Shown here: positions 30,517-37,246 of the stretch, piece by piece | How the letters are laid out: each line of letters begins with the position of its first letter | Position numbering within the stretch: position 1 is the stretch's first letter | Assembly (NCBI GenBank): GCA_003427395.1 | Contig: BFEA01000443.1 | Span: 745,050-782,295 of the forward strand | Reading direction: 5' to 3' | Source: Chara braunii | Taxonomy: Eukaryota; Streptophyta; Charophyceae; Charales; Characeae | Length of the DNA stretch: 37,246 nt | Notes under the pieces: model-generated | Database searches by the model: none | What the model was told of the DNA's origin: nothing | The model's input: the letters and a program-made list of their open reading frames with translations, nothing else | Position numbers and translations under genes: made by a program

Positions 30517-31913
30517 TCCTTAGAGAAGATGGATCATCTGAACCTTCAGGAATGCACCAGCGGCTCTTTAGAGAAATAGGAACATCTCGAACAACAAGTA
30601 ACCACTGTTGAAGAGTGGGGAAAGGGTCTGGTCACAATGAAGAATGATTAAGAAACTTTTTCAAATATGCAACTGTGCCAGCCCTTGCTGTCCAACAACA
30701 ACTCTCTTGAGGGGCTGGAACAGCTGGAGGAGCAAGTATCTATTCTTGAAGGAATGCGGGAAAAAGGGAAATTGGTGCAGAATTCACAGTCACAGTTTGT
30801 AAAAGAAGAAGTGGGAACAACTGTTCTTAATGGGCTAACGGTATCACAGACAGGGCTGGTTGCTACTACTGCTATGCATGAAAAGCATGGTCAATCAGAT
30901 AGACTTTATATCATCTCTTCAGGGGTAGTTTTGCAGCCAACTGGTAGAAATCTTGTGCCAGCAGAGTCTGGTAGTTTACTCTTCTAGGATTCCACACAAA
31001 TTTTGGATGAAAATTTGGCAGTGGAAACCACCAAATGTGTCCAGACTTGGGAGGATTCCACACAGACATTGGAAGAAAATTTGGCAGTGGGAACTATCAA
31101 ATGTGTTCAGACTTGGGAGAGGGGCAAGGGGGTGGTGTTAAGTGAAGAGGACAGTCCCCCCAAGCCACGTAGTCCTCACTGTGAAAGCCCTATGCGAATA
31201 GCTAAAGAGATAGTGTATGAAATTACCGGGGAAAAAAAGTTTTTGATTTTGGTAGGTCAATCAGCAAGCAAGCCAGTTCAAATCCAAAGGAAAGAAGGAA
31301 CTCTGTTGGAGGAGAAGCAGGGGAAGGAAGAGGGGGAAGAAGAGGAGAATCAGGAACTTGAGAAATTAGAGTTGTCCATCACTAGTAAGAGACAAAAACT
31401 CAAGTATAGATTGGTTAAAGGGCAAGGGGATCTGCCGCCATAAAAAACAGGTGTGGTCATTTTGCCAGTTAGATACAAAGGAGGGAGTTGGCAAGTAGGA
31501 CTGTCAAAACTATTGGGAGCAGTATACGGGGAGGTAACAGTGCAGGGAACAAAGCCTCAGTTTCTGTCTCTAGCATCCATTACTGGCGGAATGGCAGGGG
31601 AATCGTGGATAAAGTTGGAAATAATGAAGTTTATTAAGGAAAATGTCCCCCAGGTGTAGTAGCCATCCTCTCACTATCCACTGAGGAACAAAGGATAGCA
31701 GAGAGAAATGCATACATTAGGTACGAAGGAGCTAAACAAGAAGAATTGAGATGGTTTGGGAAGGAAGCGCTTAAAGAGGTTCAGATTCTCAAGATCAAGG
31801 CAAGCCCGTTCTGGTCTGAAGAAGATGTGGGGATCCTGCTAGCAAGGGTGCTCAAACATGGTATTATGAAAAAGGGAGGGATACTGGACTCAGGACAATG
31901 GAAGATCCTATAA
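30517..31913 (+). pseudogene. LINE ORF1-like region
   Basis: One plus frame runs from about 30517 to a double stop at 31657, with in-frame stops including those at 30985-30987 and 31441-31443. After a shift the reading continues to a TAA at 31911-31913. The first part has Leu/Glu heptad-like phrases (SLEKMDHLNL, EHLEQQV, LEGLEQLEEQVSILEG) that suggest a coiled coil. A 66-bp tandem duplication gives two copies of STQxLxENLAV. An acidic stretch (EEGEEEENQELE) follows. Near the end, FWSEEDVGILLARVLKHGI resembles a Myb/SANT-type helix start, but this is weak. Confidence 0.6.
30988..31119 (+). repeat. 66-bp tandem duplication in LINE ORF1
   Basis: Units at 30988-31053 and 31054-31119 begin GATTCCACACA and end CAGACTTGGGAG. 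The length is a multiple of three, so the reading frame is kept. Confidence 0.95.
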
Positions 31914-31919
31914 AAGGTT

Positions 31920-32040
31920 CTTCACAGCCTTCCTTGTAGTGTCCATCTGATCGCTAAACATTAATGGTAATGGATGGAATTAAGATTATTGATGGTTTGT
32001 ACAACAAAGATAGAAATGGAAATTATTTAGGAGACAGGCT
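31920..32040. other. Linker between the LINE ORF1 and ORF2 regions
   Basis: Short sequence without an open frame of note, between the end of the ORF1-like region and the start of the endonuclease. Confidence 0.5.
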
Positions 32041-33342
32041 GACTTAGACCTCAGGTCTCTTAATGTTAATGGGTTGGCCGCAGCTAAATTAAGCAAAAGA
32101 CAAGCGATCTATGACCAATTAAAGGGTATTGATGATAAAGAGTGGTCAGATGTAATATGCATTCAGGAAACTCATTTGATGGACTCGAATATGTATAATT
32201 ATATTCATAAACAGATATGGTCTTACCAAGCCCATAGAGCTCATGCTATTACGCCAGGAAGTTCTGGGGTGGCTATATGGGTTCCCCCCCAATCCAGAGC
32301 AGAGATTGTTTACTCAGCGACAGACCTGGAGCAAGGAAGGTGGGTTTATGTATTAGCAATGTTAGAACTGGAGATTGTTGGGATTCTCTGTGTGTATGGG
32401 CCAAATGAGATAAGGGAACGACAAGCTTTCTTTGGTAATATTATTCCACGACTACCAGTAGGAGTCCCCTTAATTATAGCAGGGGATTTTAATACAGCCC
32501 CTGATAGTCATTTAGATAGGTGGCGTCTCCCTTCTCCGTGTCCATTATATATGTCGTAGGATGAAAGGATAATTGCAGACCTATGTCAATCTCTCAACCT
32601 TTTCGACTCCTATAGGAGACTAAACCCAATAACCAAAACTTTTTCTTGCTTCAGGAAGAGTGCTGCTAACGACAATTCCAAATCTCGAATAGATCTGATC
32701 CTGGTGGCTGAAGAGATGCAGGGTGCACTACAACTGGCTGAGATCTTCCCAAAAAGTTCATTCCCTGGTCTAGATCATGCAATGTGTGTCGCAATCTTAT
32801 CATTGAGAAAAAAACTTGACCAAGGAAGGGGTTTCTATCATCTCAACACTTCTCATATCAGGATGGATTTTTTTCTAGACTATCTTCGGGATGTTTGGAA
32901 ATTTTGGAAAGACCAAAAGGCACGTCTCAGAGATGACATTAAATGGTTCAATAACGGTCTTGTTTTTTTAGGCCGTAAATGCAATGAATATTCTACATTA
33001 ATAACAAAACAAAAGCATTCGAAGGAGTCTAATCTGCACACAAAAATTCGAGAATTACAGACAAAGGAAAGGGATTCAGATGAGCCAGAAGTCTTGGAAC
33101 CAATAGCTGAGGAGCTACAGAGCCTAGAATCTCAGCTTCTAACTCATATGGAATACAAATGGCAAGGGCTAAGAATCAGGGGCAAACTTAAAGTCAAGAA
33201 TATGGAAGGATCGATAAATGTTAGGTTTTTTTGCCATGGCCAGGGCCCAGGGCTAGAACAGGGAGAACGATTCTTGAGGCATTATCAGAACCGGACGACC
33301 CAAGTAAAATGGTCACATCGACCGCGGCTTGCTCGAAAATAG
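32041..33342 (+). pseudogene. LINE ORF2: AP-endonuclease and linker
   Basis: The frame opens with LRSLNVNGLAA, followed by VICIQETHLM, the Glu-bearing metal site of exonuclease/endonuclease/phosphatase enzymes. LIIAGDFNTAPDSHLDR carries the Asp-Asn pair, and RIDLILV and FPGLDHAMC carry the late Asp/His. The endonuclease nicks target DNA to prime reverse transcription. One in-frame TAG (32557-32559) interrupts it. After it the same frame continues to 33342, with a helical linker typical of the region before the reverse transcriptase. Confidence 0.85.
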
Positions 33343-33399
33343 CAAGGGATTTTTTTAAATATTTTTTCACTTCCTAAAATAATTATATTCCTAGAGAGC

Positions 33400-34250
33400 A
33401 ACGATTAACAGAAATGAAAGAATTCCTTACGCCATTAGATAGATCCATAAAGGAGGAACAAAGGATATTAATGAAAAATTATGTGGAGAAGGATGAAATT
33501 TGGAAGGCTCTCTTACTAATGGAAGAAGATAAGTCCCCGGACATAGATGGACTACCAAAGGAATTCTGGGAATCAGCATGAGATTTCATATCTGAGGATC
33601 TTATGGATTATTACGAGGCGGTATGGGATTCGGGAGATTTAGGTGAATTTGTAGGTGAAGGAGTACTTACTTTTTTGTAAAAAAAATGGGACAAGACAAA
33701 TATAAGGAACTATCGGCCTATTACCCTTCTCACCGTGGTATATAAGCTTCTAGCTAAGGCATTAGCAGATCGAGTGTCTTCAATAATCCCAGAAATCATT
33801 CATCCATCCCAAATAGGATTTATAACAGGCAGAAATATTCAAGATAATATTCTTCTGGTAAATGAGCTTCTTAAAATTTCTCGCCAATCTAAGCACAACG
33901 CGACCTTTATTTTTATTAACTTTGAAACAACATATGATCATATGGATTGACTTTTTCTAGACAAGTGTTTAGAGAAAATGAATTTTGGTCCAAATTTCAG
34001 AAGATGGGTGAGAATTCTGCATCAGAATGCTATTACAAGGGTTATGATTAATAATAATGTGACCCCCCCCATTCCGTTAGAAAGATCTGTACGTCAAGGG
34101 GACCCACTGGCTCCCTACCTCTTTGTCATTATAATGGAGGCCTTGGCGGGTAATCTAAGACAACATAAAGATATTCGTCGTATACAAGTCACTAGTATTC
34201 CGAAAGAGGTGATTCCTATTTGCTCTCTTTTTGTCGTCTTTGAGACATGA
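33400..34250 (+). pseudogene. LINE ORF2: reverse transcriptase core (catalytic loss)
   Basis: One frame shows DKSPDIDGLPKEFW, NYRPITLLTVVYKLLAKALA, PSQIGFITGRNIQDNILLV, FIFINFETTYDHMD and LERSVRQGDPLAPYLFVIIM, in the usual L1 order. Stops occur at 33579-33581 (TGA), before NIRNYRP (TAA) and at 33948-33950 (TGA). Motif A reads FINFETTYD where catalytic Asp is expected at the Asn (AAC in place of GAC). At the F/YxDD box the sequence reads ICSLFVVFET and stops. The catalytic Asp pair and the following 50-60 residues seem deleted. Confidence 0.85.
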
Positions 34251-36417
34251 AAATCAATTGGGGGAATAAAACTACGGGCTGATGGATTCACCACCAAGGA
34301 GGGAGGCCCCCAAATGTTCATAGGATTAAGTGGTTGTCTCTGGATACCCCAATAAGAGTATTGGGAATTTCACTATCTGCTGAAGGTAAACCAAAGAATC
34401 ATAATGAATGGGTTTCTCAACCCATCCAGGCGAAAATGAAAGTAAAACATACTTCGATTTTTGGACGATCATTGATCATCAATAATGTCATCCTTGCATC
34501 CATTTGGTATAAGTCAGGGATATGGGCTCTGGACAAAGATTCTCTCAAATCTTTCCAGCGACTGTTGACTGCTTTCTTATGGAGGGGTAACCATGAGTAT
34601 AACAGAGTCATTAGTAGGCTAGCTTGGCAATCCATCATTCAACCGAAGACGAGGGGAGGTCTGGGGATTCTAGATCCTCTGACCCAAGCCAAGACTCTTT
34701 CAATTCAATGGCTTCAACGATTGTTATTTAGCCCTCAGACTCCATGGGTACCCTTAGCCCTGAAGCAAATCAAGAGACTAGCACCCCCGACGGCTGAAGG
34801 AATTGATCCGCTAATATGGTTGGAAAACCTCTCATGGACCATCCCCAGGTACAGTTCCAAGCTAGGAACAAAATCAACAATCTCAAATAGGGAAGTTGTA
34901 AGACAAGATTTGAAAAATGAACCATTTTGGGTCTCGTTGTTAAAAACGTGGAGACAACTTCCTCTTACGGATAAACTACCACCAGAAAGGTGGGAGGAAG
35001 TTTGTTAATAGCGTGAGGATAAAGGACATATGGGACAAGAACACCAAAGATTGGATAACCACATCTAAACTAAGAGGACATCTAAGGTACTGTCATCATT
35101 CGATGGAGTCCCTGGAAAAGATAATTGAACTCATCCCTCTCGATTGGATTCGTATTCTTAGGAGTGGACCCAGATTTATGACCAATGATTGGGTAGCACT
35201 CAAAGCCCATCCAGGGGAAATAGGCATGATTCTAGAACGTAACCAAAATAAAGGTCTTCGTCTTCAAATTTTTTCGTTATTAGCATCTAATGTTGCAGTT
35301 CCAAAGGGCCAAGGAGAAACTAGATGGGCTCAAGCTCACCAGATTTTCAGAATAAGAGTAGTCAGGAATAAGGATTCTTGGATAGCCTTCAAACCAAATT
35401 GTCCCATTTTGGAACTCTCCTTTGATCTAGCTAATTGCGTATGGGGTTCGACATCAAGGAAAGGAAGACATAATAGATCATTCAAGAGGAAGCTTCATTC
35501 CCTTAAAAGTGAAATCAGCCTATAGGATGCTACGACCTAGGATCAATTTAAAAAACAGGATACTCACAAGATGGATGAAACACCTGAATATAAGTAAGGA
35601 GGAGCTAAAGTCAGTCCGATGGTTTAAAACAGTCAAGGACAAACCAACAAAGATAGCTTCCCTCCAATGGTAAATAAAACATAGTTGTCTCCCTACCAAT
35701 GACTGACTTATTAACAGATCATCCTTAGAACAGAAAGGATTAGCAGTAAGATGGTGGAAACTTTGTAAATCTCTTTTCCCAAGCAGAATTTCTCCAGAAA
35801 CCATAGAGCATATTTTTATGCAGTGTCTGGGTTCAATCTTGCTTTGGAGGTGGTGGGATCGTATATGGTCACTACTAGTCTCACAAGTTAAATGGCTATG
35901 GGGATGGAAAACCATTCTCCTAGAGACTTGGAGCCCGGATTCAAATCTGGTGGGAAACAATGAAGAATTTGTAGACAATCTGTTTCGAAAAGGGAGAAAA
36001 GCGGTAATGTGGGCTATTTGGATGAAAAGGTGCACTTATGAATGGGGAGGGGCAAGGTTAGATGGTCCAGACTTCACAGAAACTATCAAGCAACAAATTC
36101 AAACAGATATTTTGATGAAGAGGGATCAAATAAAAGAAAAAGTGAAGGTTCTTTCAGATATAACAGGAATTCAGAATCACTTTCGAAAATTTACAAGCAA
36201 ATGGCTGGGCAGAAACCAGGGAAGGAGAATAGGAAAGGTTTGTTGGAATGGGGCAAGGGATGATGAGGATGCTGGATTCAAAAGGGACTATAAAGTGATT
36301 TTCGATGATTGGATTAATATTGAGGCTACAGTACCCATGCGACCATTATCAGACTTCCCAGATCCATTCCCCCCCCATGTGTCTGCTCTTGTTCCTAGTT
36401 CATGGTATGGCTTATAG
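34251..36417 (+). pseudogene. LINE ORF2: thumb, connection and C-terminal zinc-binding region
   Basis: After the deleted catalytic box, KINWGNKTT and WIHHQGGRPPNVHRIKW lead by frameshift into 34334-35008, with TPIRVLGISLS, FQRLLTAFLWRGN and TRGGLGILDPLTQAKTLSIQWLQ, the conserved block after the L1 reverse transcriptase. 35013-35525 and a third frame from 35497 continue with KVKSAYRMLRP, LEQKGLAVRWWKLC and EHIFMQC, the Cys/His region typical of plant L1 ORF2 C-termini. The last frame ends at 36415-36417. In-frame stops near 35671 and 35702. Confidence 0.75.
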
Positions 36418-36756
36418 GATGTATGATATGCTGGGGGGGGTTGGGAATGAGTTGCTTCTTAATTTTTCTTGTAGAAAGATACGGCAAATCAATATATCAC
36501 ATGTTCATATTAGTACAAGGACTAAGCTGATCAATATGGCGCCACTCATATGAGGGTGAAGAGGTACAAGGGACGCTGGGCCCGTTTCCAAGCATTTTCA
36601 ATCTCAATTATACATCATTTTATGTCAAGGGACGCTGGACCCGTTTTCCAGCAGGTGCAGCTCCCCACCAATAGATTGAAGCCCCTAGTGGAGCTGGTAG
36701 GAGTGTATGCTTTTATCATCACTCCTATCAGTGACCATGAGGAGGTGTTTTTCTAT
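36418..36756 (+). other. LINE 3' untranslated region
   Basis: Non-coding. It contains two related phrases, AAGGGACGCTGGGCCCGTTT at about 36569 and AAGGGACGCTGGACCCGTTT at about 36628, an imperfect local duplication. Confidence 0.5.
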
Positions 36757-36775
36757 AAAAAAAAAAAAAAAAAAA
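36757..36775 (+). repeat. LINE poly(A) tail
   Basis: An A run of about 19 bases closes the LINE on the plus strand. Confidence 0.75.
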
Positions 36776-36957
36776 GGGATGACACTACTTCATCTGTTCT
36801 AAAGCCCTCGGATCTTAGAGCAAAGCTTCTTGGGCTTCATAATGCAGTTAACAACCTGAACAGTTTTACAACTGCAATTCCACGCAGTTGGACACAACTG
36901 CTGCATGCTGACAGGGAGTACAGAAGGTACCTGGCTGAGGGACGCTGACAATCCTTC
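36776..36957. other. Short flank between LINE and SINE
   Basis: About 180 bases of unassigned sequence. GGGACGCTGACAATCC near its right end echoes the GGGACGCTG phrases in the LINE 3' region. Confidence 0.4.
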
Positions 36958-37222
36958 TTTTTTTTTTTTTTTTGAAAAGAAACCCAATGCCCAAGGATCA
37001 AATTAACGAATTGAATACAACGCAAACACACGCCTCTTCGCATTAGGGCTGGAAGAGCCTCGGCCACTGCTCCCATAGAGACAGCTTCCCTATGCATCAT
37101 GGTTACTGCACGAGGGAAGGGCATTGATTGCTTCCTCGCCAACGAAGGATTTACCCCGCTGCATGCCAGAATCGAACTCTGCCCTACCATAGTTTCCCTT
37201 TGGCGATAATACCCTACAAAGG
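36958..37222 (-). mobile_element. Probable tRNA-derived SINE, minus strand
   Basis: On the minus strand GCAGAGTTCGATTCTGGC (around 37182-37165) resembles a Pol III B box (GGTTCGANNCC). The unit ends TTGGGCATTGGGTTTCTTTTC followed by an A run (36973-36958), as in plant SINE tails. An A box was not convincingly found, so the 5' part may be truncated or diverged. A second A/T homopolymer lies at the other side (37223-37243). Confidence 0.45.
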
Positions 37223-37243
37223 AAAAAAAAAAAAAAAAAAAAA
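37223..37243 (+). repeat. Poly-A homopolymer at the window end
   Basis: A run of 21 A, possibly the tail of another element or the insertion site of the SINE. Confidence 0.9.
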
Positions 37244-37246
37244 GGG

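Larger units (their letters stand above)
30513..36775 (+). mobile_element. L1-like LINE, decayed
   Basis: A plus-strand non-LTR retrotransposon: coiled-coil ORF1-type region, then AP-endonuclease, reverse transcriptase, thumb/connection, C-terminal zinc-binding region, 3' UTR and poly(A) at 36757-36775. It starts immediately after the Helitron terminus. Multiple stops, frameshifts and an internal loss in the reverse transcriptase show it is dead. Target-site duplications were not found. Confidence 0.85.

Overview
The window is non-coding apart from mobile elements. It looks like a repeat-rich eukaryotic nuclear genome, most likely a large land-plant genome. The evidence is giant LTRs, a Rep/Pif1 Helitron, an L1-like LINE and long minisatellites. 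I cannot name the species, and I see no host gene, rRNA or convincing tRNA.

Bases 1-24516 read best as one giant LTR retrotransposon on the minus strand. Two direct repeats of at least about 4 kb (1-3980 and about 20172-24516) match closely. On the right both stop at the same place, which on the minus strand is an LTR start, TGTCGGGAC. In the left copy this is preceded by a polypurine tract (3981-3993) and a small hairpin. The internal region holds gag remnants with a CCHC zinc knuckle, a short retropepsin-like piece, and a tandem array of four diverged copies of a two-domain protein family I do not recognise (10838-14409). I found no reverse transcriptase or integrase, so the element is either non-autonomous or badly decayed. 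Three minisatellites with a shared period of about 91 bp, a GA microsatellite and assembly gaps lie between about 17.2 and 20.3 kb.

Bases 24517-30512 are a decayed plus-strand Helitron. It has an N-terminal zinc-binding-like segment, a Rep (HUH/Y2) domain, a Pif1-type helicase, a further unknown open region, and a candidate 3' end with hairpins and CTAG. Its reading frame starts abruptly where the LTR ends, so the giant retrotransposon probably inserted into this Helitron. The missing 5' part should then lie to the left of the window. At 28878-28915 the Helitron contains an exact back-to-back pair of Tn5 mosaic ends, flanked by a 54-bp duplication. This is a Nextera mate-pair junction adapter left in the assembly, not biology.

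Bases 30513-36775 are a decayed L1-like LINE on the plus strand: a coiled-coil ORF1 region, an AP-endonuclease, a reverse transcriptase lacking catalytic residues, and a C-terminal zinc-knuckle region, then poly(A). The right end (about 36958-37222) holds a probable minus-strand SINE. Premature stops in all elements are often TGG to TGA, CGA to TGA or CAG to TAG changes, which fits long-term cytosine methylation and deamination of silenced transposons.
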